The position numbers and the translations under genes are program-made. From positions 248,001 to 312,000 of the forward strand of contig NZ_JACSOI010000002.1 of assembly GCF_018728565.1 (NCBI RefSeq): 64,000 bases of DNA. The letters run 5' to 3'. Source of the stretch: Zobellia russellii. Its GTDB lineage: Bacteria > Bacteroidota > Bacteroidia > Flavobacteriales > Flavobacteriaceae. Under the pieces are notes generated by a model that made no database searches, had not been told where the DNA came from, and saw only the letters and a program-made list of their open reading frames with translations. Shown here piece after piece: positions 35,153 through 44,820 of this stretch. Numbering within the stretch: position 1 is the first letter of the stretch; the number at the start of each line of letters is the position of its first letter.

Positions 35153-35833
35153 ATGGATTACGGAAAAGAATTCAAGAACTACGCTATAAATCACCAAGGT
35201 ATTAGCAGTACCTATTACGATTCGATCTTAACGAGCATGTATCCCGTTGGTCTTACCCCCAACATTATTGAAGAACGTCAAATGAACGCCGTTGCCATGG
35301 ACGTATTTTCAAGATTAATGATGGACCGTATCATCTTCTTGGGAACCGGTATTAATGATCAGGTAGCAAACATTGTACAGGCACAATTATTGTTTTTGGC
35401 CAGTACGGATGCACAAAAAGATATTCAGATTTACATAAACTCACCAGGTGGAAGCGTTTATGCCGGCCTAGGAATCTATGACACTATGCAGTTCATTGCT
35501 CCGGACGTTGCCACCATTTGTACCGGAATGGCCGCCTCAATGGGCGCGGTGCTTCTTTGTGCAGGTGAAAAAGGCAAACGAAGTGGCTTAACCCACTCTA
35601 GAGTAATGATTCACCAACCTATGGGCGGTGCTCAGGGCCAAGCAAGCGATATTGAAATTACCGCACGTGAAATCTTGAAGCTAAAATCAGAATTATACGA
35701 AATCATAGCCAAGCATTCAGGCCAGACTATAGACAAGGTTAACGAAGATAGTGACCGTGATTATTGGATGAAAGCCGAGGAAGCTAAATCCTATGGTATG
35801 ATTGATGAAATTTTGGTAAGGGGGAAAGAATAA
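35153..35833 (+). CDS. clpP: ATP-dependent Clp protease proteolytic subunit
   Basis: A 226-aa serine peptidase that forms the tetradecameric ClpP barrel. The catalytic Ser129 lies in GMAASMGAVLL, His154 in RVMIHQPMGG, and the Asp near 203 in the EDSDRDYWMKAEEA segment. The N-terminal ~30 residues before the mature fold suggest a propeptide. It is followed by clpX. Confidence 0.97.
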   Translation: MDYGKEFKNYAINHQGISSTYYDSILTSMYPVGLTPNIIEERQMNAVAMDVFSRLMMDRIIFLGTGINDQVANIVQAQLLFLASTDAQKDIQIYINSPGGSVYAGLGIYDTMQFIAPDVATICTGMAASMGAVLLCAGEKGKRSGLTHSRVMIHQPMGGAQGQASDIEITAREILKLKSELYEIIAKHSGQTIDKVNEDSDRDYWMKAEEAKSYGMIDEILVRGKE

Positions 35834-35885
35834 TTTCGACCAAATGCTCATAACTAATTGGTTTTTCGAGTAAAACGATGAACCA

Positions 35886-35910
35886 AAACGCATTTATTTG
35901 CGTTTATTTT
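35886..35910 (+). promoter_or_regulatory. Hairpin in the clpP-clpX gap
   Basis: AAACGCA (35886-35892) pairs with TGCGTTT (35899-35905), followed by ATTTTTC. It ends about 22 bp before the clpX ATG, and could act as a weak attenuator or 5'-leader structure. Confidence 0.4.
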
Positions 35911-35931
35911 TCAAAGAAAGTACACTTTAAT

Positions 35932-37167
35932 ATGGCTAAAGAAAATTTAGAATGTTCGTTTTGTGGCAGAAAAAAGCCTGAGACCAATCTTTTGATTGCA
36001 GGTCTTGATGCACACATATGCGATCGATGTATAGAGCAAGCCCATGGTATTGTTACCGAAGAATCAAGACAGACCAAAACAAATGACCTTTCTTCAGAAC
36101 TTACCCTGAAGAAACCTATTGATATTAAATCATTTTTAGACACTTACGTTATTGGTCAAGAGCGTACCAAAAAAGTAATGTCCGTTGCCGTTTACAATCA
36201 CTACAAAAGGCTTTTGCAGCCCAAGTCAAAGGAAGACGATATAGAGATTCAGAAAAGTAACATTATAATGGTGGGCCAAACAGGTACGGGAAAAACCCTT
36301 ATCGCAAAGACCATTGCAAAGATGTTAAATGTTCCTTTGGCCATTGTAGATGCTACCGTTTTGACGGAGGCTGGTTATGTTGGCGAAGATGTAGAAAGTA
36401 TCCTTACCCGATTGTTGCAGGCCGCAGATTACAATTTGGAAAAAGCGGAGCGCGGTATTGTTTTTATTGATGAAATTGATAAAATAGCGCGTAAAAGCGA
36501 TAACCCGTCCATTACCCGAGATGTATCCGGGGAAGGAGTTCAGCAAGGCTTACTTAAATTACTTGAAGGTACGGTTGTAAATGTTCCGCCAAAAGGAGGA
36601 AGAAAACATCCGGACCAAAAGTTTATTGAGGTAAATACCGAAAACATTCTCTTTATAGCAGGTGGTGCTTTTGACGGAATTGAACGCGCCATTACCAAAA
36701 GGTTGAACATGCAGGCCATAGGATATAGCGCAGCTAAAAGTGATGACGCCTTGGATTTGGAGAACATTCTTCAATATATAATTCCAAAAGATTTAAAAGA
36801 GTTTGGCCTAATTCCTGAGATTATAGGAAGACTTCCGGTACTTACACATATGAATCCGTTGGATGAGAAGACCTTAAGAGCTATTCTTACAGAACCTAAA
36901 AATGCGATAATCAAACAGTATGAAAAGCTGTTCGCTATGGATGATATTACTTTTTCCATTACGGACCAAGCCTTGGATTACATTGTTCAAAAAGCTATTG
37001 AGTACAAATTGGGCGCGAGGGGTCTTAGATCGTTGTGCGAGGCTATTTTTACCGATGCTATGTTTGAAATGCCTAGTAACGATGAAACGGAATTTAAAGT
37101 TACCAAGCCTTACGCCGAAAATAAATTATCTTACGAGACCATTAAAAAACTGAAAGCAGTTTCTTAA
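35932..37167 (+). CDS. clpX: ATP-dependent Clp protease ATP-binding subunit ClpX
   Basis: A 411-aa AAA+ unfoldase. It has the N-terminal C4 zinc finger (CSFCGRKK ... HICDRC), Walker A GQTGTGKT near 109-116, Walker [10 protein letters not shown] near 170-178, and sensor 2 in LGARGLRSL. The ClpP-docking loop reads IGY near 263. ATG at 35932 starts [12 protein letters not shown]; an upstream Met at 35878 would add residues spanning the leader hairpin and is unlikely. Its terminator is at 37188. Confidence 0.97.
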   Translation: MAKENLECSFCGRKKPETNLLIAGLDAHICDRCIEQAHGIVTEESRQTKTNDLSSELTLKKPIDIKSFLDTYVIGQERTKKVMSVAVYNHYKRLLQPKSKEDDIEIQKSNIIMVGQTGTGKTLIAKTIAKMLNVPLAIVDATVLTEAGYVGEDVESILTRLLQAADYNLEKAERGIVFIDEIDKIARKSDNPSITRDVSGEGVQQGLLKLLEGTVVNVPPKGGRKHPDQKFIEVNTENILFIAGGAFDGIERAITKRLNMQAIGYSAAKSDDALDLENILQYIIPKDLKEFGLIPEIIGRLPVLTHMNPLDEKTLRAILTEPKNAIIKQYEKLFAMDDITFSITDQALDYIVQKAIEYKLGARGLRSLCEAIFTDAMFEMPSNDETEFKVTKPYAENKLSYETIKKLKAVS

Positions 37168-37187
37168 ATCTCTGGTTATAAAGCAAC

Positions 37188-37225
37188 AAAAAGCGGAATC
37201 AAAATATATTTGATTCCGCTTTTTT
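37188..37225. terminator. Bidirectional terminator
   Basis: AAAAAGCGGAATCAAA (37188-37203) pairs perfectly with TTTGATTCCGCTTTTT (37209-37224). It serves clpX (+) and the convergent hydrolase gene (-). Confidence 0.93.
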
Positions 37226-37261
37226 ACTTTCTTGAGTGTTAGTTTAAAACCTCTTTACTCT

Positions 37262-37825
37262 TTATATCACTTTTTGCTTATTCGTTTTTCCTGAAACCTG
37301 TGTAGCCGTATTCAGCAAGTCAAGACAAACCTTTTTAATTATCTTTTCATCAGTGTACATATTATGGCTAAATCCTTTTACAAGCTCTCCCTCTACTCCA
37401 ACTTCTTTGTACCAAGAAGCTTTGGGCCTATACACGTCGGCATCGCCAAATAAAAGTCTCATTGGTACTTCTGGTTTTTCTACTTCCGAGCGTACCCTGG
37501 TAGAAGAGACCGCGTATAATGATTTCATAGGCAAACCGGAAAGCGCCGCTTTCCAAGCTATAGCTCCGCCAATACTAAAACAAAGGTAGTGTGCCGGTTC
37601 TTTTTCTTTTTTTAGAAGATGTGCTACTGCCGTTTCTATACCTCCATTAACGAAAGCTTGATGAATATTCTCCTCTGAGTTTACTTTTACATCAATATTT
37701 CCCAATTGCTGGCAATCATAAAAAGTAATATTAAAATGCTGCTGAAGATATCCTAGGTATGAAGTAATCCAGAGCCCCTTTTTAGCTCCCCACATGTCGG
37801 ATATGATTACAAGTCTTTCTGCCAT
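37262..37825 (-). CDS. Small alpha/beta-hydrolase-like protein
   Basis: A 187-aa protein with an alpha/beta-hydrolase-like layout: an N-terminal strand RLVIISDMWGAKKGLWI, a nucleophile elbow CFSIGGAIAWKAA near 87-99 (FSIGG replacing GxSxG, candidate Ser89), LLFGDADVYRP near 129-139 with a candidate acid, and FSHNMY near 157 with a candidate His. It is shorter than usual hydrolases and lacks a large lid. Function is unknown. It is transcribed alone, with a 72-bp gap to the GH3 gene. Confidence 0.7.
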   Translation of the reverse strand: MAERLVIISDMWGAKKGLWITSYLGYLQQHFNITFYDCQQLGNIDVKVNSEENIHQAFVNGGIETAVAHLLKKEKEPAHYLCFSIGGAIAWKAALSGLPMKSLYAVSSTRVRSEVEKPEVPMRLLFGDADVYRPKASWYKEVGVEGELVKGFSHNMYTDEKIIKKVCLDLLNTATQVSGKTNKQKVI

Positions 37826-37897
37826 AATATTAAATTTAATTTGCCTTTAGGTTAGTTTTGGGAATCAATTTCAATATTAAACGGGCAAATACCACTT

Positions 37898-39412
37898 TTA
37901 ATTGTTCATTTGAAGCAATTCTTCGATATAGTCCCTTTTATTGGATAACCTAGGTATCTTATGCTGTCCGCCCAACTTCCCTTTTAGCTTTAACCAATCA
38001 TAAAAAAGGTTTTCTCGGGCAATATGAATGGTAGGCATATTCAACGTAATATTATTATAGCGTTTGGCCTCATAATCTGAGTTTAAGGACTTTAAAGCAT
38101 TATCTAGATATTCCGTAAATACGTTTATATCATCTGGCGGGTTCCTAAACTCAATAACCCACTCATGCGCCCCTTTTTCTTTCTCTACCATAAAAATTGG
38201 GCCAGCGGTATAATCCTTAATTTCAGCACCGGTCTTAAGGCAAATATTCTTAAGCGCTTCTTCGGCATTTTCAATAATCAACTCCTCTCCAAAGACATTG
38301 ATATGGTGTTTGGTACGACCCGTAACTTTGATTCTGTAGGGACTGGTAGATGTAAATTTAATAGTATCGCCAATCTTATAGCGCCACAAACCGGAATTCG
38401 TGGTAATTATAATCGCATAATTGGTATTCTTTTTCACCTCCCACAACGGAATGGCCATTTGCCCTTCCGTGCCATACTCACTCATTGGAATAAACTCATA
38501 AAATATTCCATAATCCAGCATTAGCAATAAATCATCTGCATTATTACGGTCCTGAATAGCAAAAAAACCTTCGGAGGCATTATAAATTTCATAGTACTTA
38601 AAGCTTTTTCTCGGTAGCAGTTTTTTATACTGTTCCTCATAAGGGTTAAAGCTTACTCCACCATGAAAATAGACCTCAAGGTTTTCCCACACCTGGAACA
38701 AATTGTCCTTACCCGTTTCTTGCAGTACCTTATTAAGAAGCACCAACATCCAAGAAGGCACTCCTGCCAAACTGGTTACATTTTCTTGGGTACTTTCTTT
38801 TATAATGGCCTTTAACTTACTCTCCCACTCGCTCATTAAGGACACCTTACTACTTGGTGTACTGCTAAATTCTGCCCACAACGGCATGTTATCAATAAGT
38901 ATTGCGGACAAATCCCCAAAATAGGAACCGTTGTCCTCGTACAACTCCTTACTACCCCCTAACCTGAGACTCTTTCCCGTAAATAACTGAGAGTTTTCAT
39001 TATTGTTCAAATACAGACAAAGTAAATCTTTGCCCGATTTATAATGACAATCTTCAAGCGCTTCTTCGCTTACAGGAATAAACTTGCTCTTGGCATTAGT
39101 GGTACCACTACTCTTGGCGAACCATTTAATAGATGTTGGCCAAAATATATTCTGTTCACCGCGGCGTGTACGTTCTATAATCGGTTCAATCTGTTCATAA
39201 GAAGAAATAGGGACCCGCTCCCTAAAAGTTTCATAACTATTGATGGACTCAAAGTCATACTTTCTACCAATTTCTGTGTCTTCGGCAATTTCAATAAGTT
39301 GATGAAGCACTTCTTCCTGAACCTCTTCCGGGTATTTCAAAAAAAGTTCTATCTGGTGATATCGCTTTTTCAGCAACCAAGAAGCAATAGAATTGAATAA
39401 GGTAATCGGCAT
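37898..39412 (-). CDS. GH3 family acyl-acid amido synthetase-like protein
   Basis: A 504-aa GH3 protein, an ANL-superfamily adenylating enzyme. ATP motif 1 is FAKSSGTTNAKSKFIPVSEE near 94-113, motif 2 is YYEIYNASEGFFAIQD near 275-290, and motif 3 is WRYKIGDTIKF near 342-352. Plant GH3 proteins couple amino acids to jasmonate or auxin; the bacterial substrate is unknown. There is no signal peptide. It is divergent from the DUF2797 gene with a 77-bp gap. Confidence 0.92.
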   Translation of the reverse strand: MPITLFNSIASWLLKKRYHQIELFLKYPEEVQEEVLHQLIEIAEDTEIGRKYDFESINSYETFRERVPISSYEQIEPIIERTRRGEQNIFWPTSIKWFAKSSGTTNAKSKFIPVSEEALEDCHYKSGKDLLCLYLNNNENSQLFTGKSLRLGGSKELYEDNGSYFGDLSAILIDNMPLWAEFSSTPSSKVSLMSEWESKLKAIIKESTQENVTSLAGVPSWMLVLLNKVLQETGKDNLFQVWENLEVYFHGGVSFNPYEEQYKKLLPRKSFKYYEIYNASEGFFAIQDRNNADDLLLMLDYGIFYEFIPMSEYGTEGQMAIPLWEVKKNTNYAIIITTNSGLWRYKIGDTIKFTSTSPYRIKVTGRTKHHINVFGEELIIENAEEALKNICLKTGAEIKDYTAGPIFMVEKEKGAHEWVIEFRNPPDDINVFTEYLDNALKSLNSDYEAKRYNNITLNMPTIHIARENLFYDWLKLKGKLGGQHKIPRLSNKRDYIEELLQMNN

Positions 39413-39489
39413 TTTTGGGTATCTTTGAATTCGCTAAATTTAGCTTTAATACTTATCATTTTCAAATACATTTTAAATCATACTTTTTT

Positions 39490-40284
39490 ATGCAGTACGA
39501 AGGCGTTCTAAGAAAAATGCAGACCGAAATAGGAAATCCCATTCAATACTACATGGTTTTTGAAAATGATTTTTTAAATGTAAATCAAATCTTGGACAAA
39601 GCGCTTGAAATCAATTTTATAAAATTCCAATGTTTAAATTGTGGTAGGGACCGTCCCATTTTTCGTCAAGGTTTCTGTAAAACCTGTTTTTACGAAACCC
39701 CTTCTGCAGGTGATTGGATTATGCGACCCGAGTTGAGCACTGCCCACTTAGGCAAAGAAGACCGTGATCTTGAATATGAGAAAAAAGCACAATTACAACC
39801 TCATATTGTTTATCTGGCCAATTCAAGTAATATTAAAGTAGGGGTTACACGTAAAGCCCAAGTACCTACACGATGGATAGACCAAGGGGCGCACGAAGCT
39901 ATTGAAATCGTAGAAGTTCCTAATAGATATTTAGCCGGAATAACCGAAGTTGCTCTAAAAGACCATGTAGGCGATAAAACTAATTGGCGCAAAATGTTGA
40001 CTAACAATGTTGAGGACGAAAATCTGGTTGAATGGCGAAATAAGCTAAAACAATACATTCCGGATGAAGCCCAAGAGTACTATATTGCCGATAATGCCGA
40101 AACCAACCTTGAGTTTCCCGTCCTTGAATACCCGGAAAAAGTAAAAAGCCTCAATCTGACCAAAACCCCCAATTACAAAGGGATTTTAAAAGGGATTAAA
40201 GGCCAATATTTTATTTTTGAGGACAATACCGTTTTTAACGTTCGTAGCAACGAAGGCTACTATGTATCGCTTCAAATTAGCTAA
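39490..40284 (+). CDS. DUF2797 zinc-ribbon protein
   Basis: A 264-aa DUF2797 protein. It carries a C4 zinc ribbon near residues 40-62 (FQCLNCGRDRPIFRQGFCKTC), then a GIY-YIG-like core segment HIVYLANSSNIKVGVTRKAQVPTRWIDQGA. The function of the family is unknown. The ATG at 39490 (MQYEGVLRKM) is preferred over a start at 39415, which would add a hydrophobic, non-conserved stretch overlapping the divergent promoter region. Confidence 0.85.
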   Translation: MQYEGVLRKMQTEIGNPIQYYMVFENDFLNVNQILDKALEINFIKFQCLNCGRDRPIFRQGFCKTCFYETPSAGDWIMRPELSTAHLGKEDRDLEYEKKAQLQPHIVYLANSSNIKVGVTRKAQVPTRWIDQGAHEAIEIVEVPNRYLAGITEVALKDHVGDKTNWRKMLTNNVEDENLVEWRNKLKQYIPDEAQEYYIADNAETNLEFPVLEYPEKVKSLNLTKTPNYKGILKGIKGQYFIFEDNTVFNVRSNEGYYVSLQIS

Positions 40285-40398
40285 TCGCATAAACCCCATA
40301 AACCTCTAGCTGATACTTTTGAACCAAAAATTGTACGTTTAGGACTATTCCTCCTCCTCCAGCACAGGTATCTTGTAGCCAGAAGAAAATAGACCTTT

Positions 40399-41097
40399 AT
40401 GACGCTAGAAGATTCAAAAAGCAAAAGCAAATGGCCCGTATACCTATCCCTCACCTTGGCAGGTATTCTCGTTGCCGGTTATTTTACGGTACCCTCTCTT
40501 GAATCTTTTTTTAACGAGGCTTGGCAAGTTTTAACTAGCGGCAATAGAAAAGAGGTCGAAAACTGGGTGTCACAGTTTGGAGCTTGGGGACCCATTGTTT
40601 TAATAGCAGCAATGGTAGCACAAATGTTCATGATAGTAGTACCATCTATAGTACTTATGGTAGCCTCGGTTCTTGCCTACGGACCAATTTGGGGCAGTAT
40701 TATCATTTTTGGAGCAGTGTTCTTGGCTTCCTCCGTGGGCTACGCCATTGGCAAACTTTTAGGCAAAGACCAAGTAGAACGTATCATAGGCAAGAAAACA
40801 GAGGAAAAGGTAACCGGTTTTTTAGAGGATTATGGGTTTTGGGCAGTAATAGTAACCCGCTTAAATCCATTTTTATCCAATGACGCCATAAGCTTTGTTG
40901 GCGGTATTCTAAGAATGGGCTACTGGAAATTTATAGGGGCAACCCTTATCGGAATTGCCCCACTTACTCTTTTTATTGCCATTCTTGGTAAAAGCACCAA
41001 TAGCATGAAAACCGGTCTGCTGTGGGGTTCTCTAATTAGCCTGGCTATATTTTTAGGCTACGTTTGGTACGATAAAAAACACAAGCAAAATGCCTGA
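40399..41097 (+). CDS. TVP38/TMEM64 family membrane protein
   Basis: A 232-aa polytopic protein of the VTT/DedA-like (SNARE-associated) superfamily. The conserved core reads ASVLAYGPIWGSIIIFGAVFLASSVGYAIGKLLG near 89-122, then a re-entrant-like WAVIVTRLNPFLSNDAISFVGG near 149-170. Members are thought to move lipids across the membrane, including undecaprenyl-phosphate carriers; the role here is unknown. It is convergent with the AsmA gene at only 7 bp, with no terminator between. Confidence 0.88.
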   Translation: MTLEDSKSKSKWPVYLSLTLAGILVAGYFTVPSLESFFNEAWQVLTSGNRKEVENWVSQFGAWGPIVLIAAMVAQMFMIVVPSIVLMVASVLAYGPIWGSIIIFGAVFLASSVGYAIGKLLGKDQVERIIGKKTEEKVTGFLEDYGFWAVIVTRLNPFLSNDAISFVGGILRMGYWKFIGATLIGIAPLTLFIAILGKSTNSMKTGLLWGSLISLAIFLGYVWYDKKHKQNA

Positions 41098-41104
41098 ATT
41101 GGCT

Positions 41105-43825
41105 CTACTTCTCCTTTTTCTTGCCCAACAGACCTCCTAAAATATTTTTCGCTTTCTCTTTAACCACATCTTCTTCCTTCTTCTTTGGTGTCGCAGTGTC
41201 CGTTTTAACCGTGGTCGTATCTTTTTTACTACCTCCTAAAAGACCACCTAAAACTTCTTTTACATCATCTTTAGTAGATGTTTTGGTAGAATCGGTTTTA
41301 GATGAATTTCCACCTAAAACATTACCGATTAAATCTTTTGCCTTATCCTTACCTTTATTGACCAATTTTTGTTTCTGAATCTCAACCAATTGATTGGTTA
41401 AGGTCTTTACTCCAGAGGTCAAATCCGTACTTACACTAGGGTTTTCATAATTACCCCCAATATTGGCAACTACGGGAATCTTCAAGTCTTTAAGGTCATC
41501 CTCACCTATCTGAGCGATCAACTTACCTATATCACTACCTAAATATTTAGCAGGCACCTCCATAGTAGCCTTGTAATCCATTTTTTTATCAAAAGTGTGG
41601 CTACCCCCAACATTGATGGCTATATCCTTATATTTTACAGTAAAAGGCTTCACGTTTACCAGACCATTTTCAAAAGTAAGTTTAGTTTTCAGGTCGTCTA
41701 GATTAAGCTGCTTTAGGTCAATAAAATTTAACTTACTATCTAGAGCGGTAAGCAACGGGGCACTTTCCGAATCAATTTCCTTTGTCATGATATCCGCAAA
41801 GATATCACCGGTCAAAGTCAACAGGTCCGGCACCAAATCATCCGTTAGACTACCGGACAGTTTAATATCCGAATCTAGCGTTCCCTTTAAAATCTGAGCA
41901 ATTGGTGCAACTGCCTTAAAAAGCTCAAGAGACTTAAAAGTTTCACTTATCCCCAACTGCTTCATATCTAAATTCATGGCAAATCTTGGGGTCTCTTCTT
42001 TTGTTGAAACCTCACCATTAAAAGCCATTTTACCATTAAAAATAGAAGAGGTCATATTAGAAAGTGTAGCCTTTTCATCCTTGATCTTCAAATTACCTTT
42101 TACATCTTTTAACGTAAGGTTGTCATACAGAACCGTATTTGCCGATGCATTTATATTAGCATCCAAGAAAGATGGAATCTTAATTTTCTCCTCGGTAGTA
42201 CCTGCTGTTTTGCTTTCTTCAGTTTTGTTTCCGGATACTTCGGGTTCCGTCTCCTCAACCATAAAATCGCTTAATGCAAAAGTGTTTGAAGAAAGGTCAA
42301 AATCTCCCTCTACCTTTTCGTCATTGAACATAAAGCCCAACAGGTTCTTAATAGTTCCTTTGGCACTAAAATCAGTCTTTCCGGTAGTACCGCTCAATTC
42401 ATTAAGGGTAACCGTAGAAGGGTTAAAGGTTAAACTTGTGGTCTTAAGTTTTACAGGGTTTGGTATTTCAGCGGACTTGTATTCAAAATCGCTAACACTA
42501 ATTTTTCCGTTTGTGGTGGTCTTCTCATATTGCTCCTTCTCTATGGAAGCCATATCAAATGCCGTACTTACATCTGCCACTAGAAGTCCCTTTAAATCTA
42601 AATCGGCCGGAACAGGATATGCCTTCTTAAGATTGGCCAAATTCATTTTACCATCTATATGGGCCTTTACCTTGGTATTACCCATTAACTCCTTAATATT
42701 AGCAGTCATATTAAACTTATCCTCATCGATCATAAAGGAAAGCTTGTCAATATCTACATACGTATCCTCTGCAATACCAGTGGTATTGTTAATCTCTGTA
42801 TCTATAAAGACGTTTCTAACGGATTTTGGTAAATCGGGATATTTAAGAGATGCATTTTCTGAATTGATCTTAATATTGAACTTAGGAATATGCTCCTCAT
42901 CTACAATACCGTTAAACTTACCATCTAACATAAAGTTTCCGGTAGTTTTAACGTTCTCTATATTTTTTGAATACTCCTGTGGAATAACCGCCAAAAAGTT
43001 TTTAAAGTCGGAAGATGGGGTCTTGAACGAAATATCAATCTCTTGGTTATCCTCATTCACTTTAATAAAACCATCAAATACTAAAGCCAACTGATTGATT
43101 AGGGCCTCATTTTTCAAGAAAGTGTATTTACTTTCCTTTAAGTCAACACCAATAAGGGCATCTAACTGAATTTTATTCTTGTTCAAGTAATTGGTACTGT
43201 CCATTTCAAAAGAAACCAAAGCTTCCGTAAACGTATCCAACTCTGATTTCTCCAAAGAAAGGTCGCCTTTACCATTGTGTTGCATCTCCGAAATCTCCAA
43301 AAGCATTCCGGTAGATCGGTCATCATATACAATTTTGGTGTCCGTAATGGCATACGATTGCAGGTCAAGGTTAAAACCATCCGTGCTTTCTGTTTCGGCA
43401 GGTGCATTGGGCTCATCAGAAGGTATAGCTATGTCAAAACTGGCATTTTCTTCCTTATCAATAGTAACATTAACGAGGGCACCATCTACGGTTAGACTTT
43501 TAACCCCTATAGGCTCATCCTGCCCTTTAAACAACTCTCCAATACCCATGGAAAGCGCTACTTTTTTAGAAGCAAAAAGCGTATCGCCTTCAAATGGTGC
43601 TTTGTTCAACAGAACTACATCTTCCAGACTTACTTCTGCATTGGGAAAACTACTAAAAAGGCTTAAATCGGCTTCCGAAAAATCAAGTGTAGCGTTCACA
43701 TTATTGTTTACGTTATTCTTAATAATATCTCCAATTTTGGATTCTAGAAAGAAAGGAGCCGCAATCAACACACCCACTATAAGTAGTACTATTACTCCTA
43801 TAATCCTGATTATTTTCTTTTTCAT
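41105..43825 (-). CDS. AsmA-like protein
   Basis: A 906-aa AsmA family protein. A single N-terminal membrane anchor (IRIIGVIVLLIVGVLIAAPFFL) is followed by the AsmA opening (LDFSEADLSLFSSFPNAEVSLEDV). Long repeats of beta strands fit a bridge-like lipid-transfer groove, and the AsmA-like C-terminal region is near 620-800. The last ~110 residues are a low-complexity Lys/Thr/Ser/Gly tail with three NxLGGLLG-type repeats (ILGGLLGKKKEK at the end). Family members act between inner and outer membrane in lipid homeostasis. The anchor puts most of it in the periplasm. Confidence 0.9.
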   Translation of the reverse strand: MKKKIIRIIGVIVLLIVGVLIAAPFFLESKIGDIIKNNVNNNVNATLDFSEADLSLFSSFPNAEVSLEDVVLLNKAPFEGDTLFASKKVALSMGIGELFKGQDEPIGVKSLTVDGALVNVTIDKEENASFDIAIPSDEPNAPAETESTDGFNLDLQSYAITDTKIVYDDRSTGMLLEISEMQHNGKGDLSLEKSELDTFTEALVSFEMDSTNYLNKNKIQLDALIGVDLKESKYTFLKNEALINQLALVFDGFIKVNEDNQEIDISFKTPSSDFKNFLAVIPQEYSKNIENVKTTGNFMLDGKFNGIVDEEHIPKFNIKINSENASLKYPDLPKSVRNVFIDTEINNTTGIAEDTYVDIDKLSFMIDEDKFNMTANIKELMGNTKVKAHIDGKMNLANLKKAYPVPADLDLKGLLVADVSTAFDMASIEKEQYEKTTTNGKISVSDFEYKSAEIPNPVKLKTTSLTFNPSTVTLNELSGTTGKTDFSAKGTIKNLLGFMFNDEKVEGDFDLSSNTFALSDFMVEETEPEVSGNKTEESKTAGTTEEKIKIPSFLDANINASANTVLYDNLTLKDVKGNLKIKDEKATLSNMTSSIFNGKMAFNGEVSTKEETPRFAMNLDMKQLGISETFKSLELFKAVAPIAQILKGTLDSDIKLSGSLTDDLVPDLLTLTGDIFADIMTKEIDSESAPLLTALDSKLNFIDLKQLNLDDLKTKLTFENGLVNVKPFTVKYKDIAINVGGSHTFDKKMDYKATMEVPAKYLGSDIGKLIAQIGEDDLKDLKIPVVANIGGNYENPSVSTDLTSGVKTLTNQLVEIQKQKLVNKGKDKAKDLIGNVLGGNSSKTDSTKTSTKDDVKEVLGGLLGGSKKDTTTVKTDTATPKKKEEDVVKEKAKNILGGLLGKKKEK

Positions 43826-44003
43826 ATTTTTAATTCAAATACTGATTCAAATAAAATTTAACGGAACAAAATAGGCATGCGTTCATCCAAACCTTAAAAT
43901 CGCCATTAAACAAACCTCAACCTAACAAAAGTGGAGCGGTCTTTTTAGCTCTTAAATCAAGATTCTTAACCCTATCGGATACAACTCAAAAAAGCATTGA
44001 ATA

Positions 44004-44714
44004 TTATACCTCTAAGGCTATTTCTTCGCCCACGGCCAATTTGAACCGTTTTCTCATGATATATACGAGCAAATACAAAAAAGGAGTATCTAGAAATGCT
44101 ATAAAAATCTTAAAAATGAATCCACTTACCACTAAGCCAAAAAATAGGTGCCATGGCAGAATTCCAAAAACACAAAGCAGCCCTACCACGGTGAAGGTAT
44201 CTACAAACTGAGAAAGAAAAGTAGAAAAATTATTACGCACCCAAAGATACTTGCCTTTAGTAAGCTTTTTCCAAAAGTGGTAAATAGCAATATCTATGTA
44301 TTGTGCAAAAAGATAAGCGATCATGGATGCCAAAACCGCTATGGGAGAAAGTGCAAAAACATTGGTAAACGTACTATCATCTACCGGAGAAGATGGTATG
44401 GCAGGGGCCACCTCTGCCACAAGAATTATCCCCATAGAGAACAAACTTGCAAAAATGCCGGCCGTAACTATCTGGTTAGCCTTTTTTCTTCCGTAAATTT
44501 CAGAAATCAAGTCCGTGATCAAAAAAGTAATGGGGTAAGGTAGGATTCCAACGGATACCTCAAACAAGGATACGCCAAAAATAGTAAAATCACCAAACGG
44601 GTTCCAATAGAAAAACTTCTGAAAAATAAGATTGGAAACCACCAATGAGGTAATAAAAAGGGCTCCCAAATACAGGTATATCTGATATGCCAAACGGCTA
44701 TCTCTCACATTCAT
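44004..44714 (-). CDS. Queuosine precursor transporter (VUT/YhhQ family)
   Basis: A 236-aa membrane protein with about six to seven segments. The signature PYPITFLITDLISEIYGRKKANQIV lies near 57-81, and a second conserved part is SQFVDTFTVVGLLCVFG near 158-174. YhhQ-type carriers import queuosine precursors such as preQ0/preQ1. No other queuosine gene is in the window, and no preQ1 riboswitch was recognised upstream. Confidence 0.9.
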   Translation of the reverse strand: MNVRDSRLAYQIYLYLGALFITSLVVSNLIFQKFFYWNPFGDFTIFGVSLFEVSVGILPYPITFLITDLISEIYGRKKANQIVTAGIFASLFSMGIILVAEVAPAIPSSPVDDSTFTNVFALSPIAVLASMIAYLFAQYIDIAIYHFWKKLTKGKYLWVRNNFSTFLSQFVDTFTVVGLLCVFGILPWHLFFGLVVSGFIFKIFIAFLDTPFLYLLVYIMRKRFKLAVGEEIALEV

Positions 44715-44820
44715 ATGTAATTTCTTATTAAAAACATCGGTGAACGTTACAATTTCGCCGATGGTCGTTCGTTATTGCATCACTACCTAAAAACCAAAAA
44801 TAGCTTAAAAAATACCAAGC

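Noticed and set aside
41976-43094. 372-codon plus-strand ORF opposite the AsmA gene
   Set aside because: It is antisense to a well-supported AsmA-like protein and its Ser/Leu/Val-rich translation shows no domain.
43191-43874. 227-codon plus-strand ORF opposite the AsmA N-terminus
   Set aside because: It mirrors the AsmA coding frame, has a Ser-rich composition, and shows no start context or motif.
44715-44820. preQ1 riboswitch near the queuosine-precursor transporter
   Set aside because: No C-rich stem followed by an A-rich pseudoknot and leader was found upstream of the minus-strand gene.
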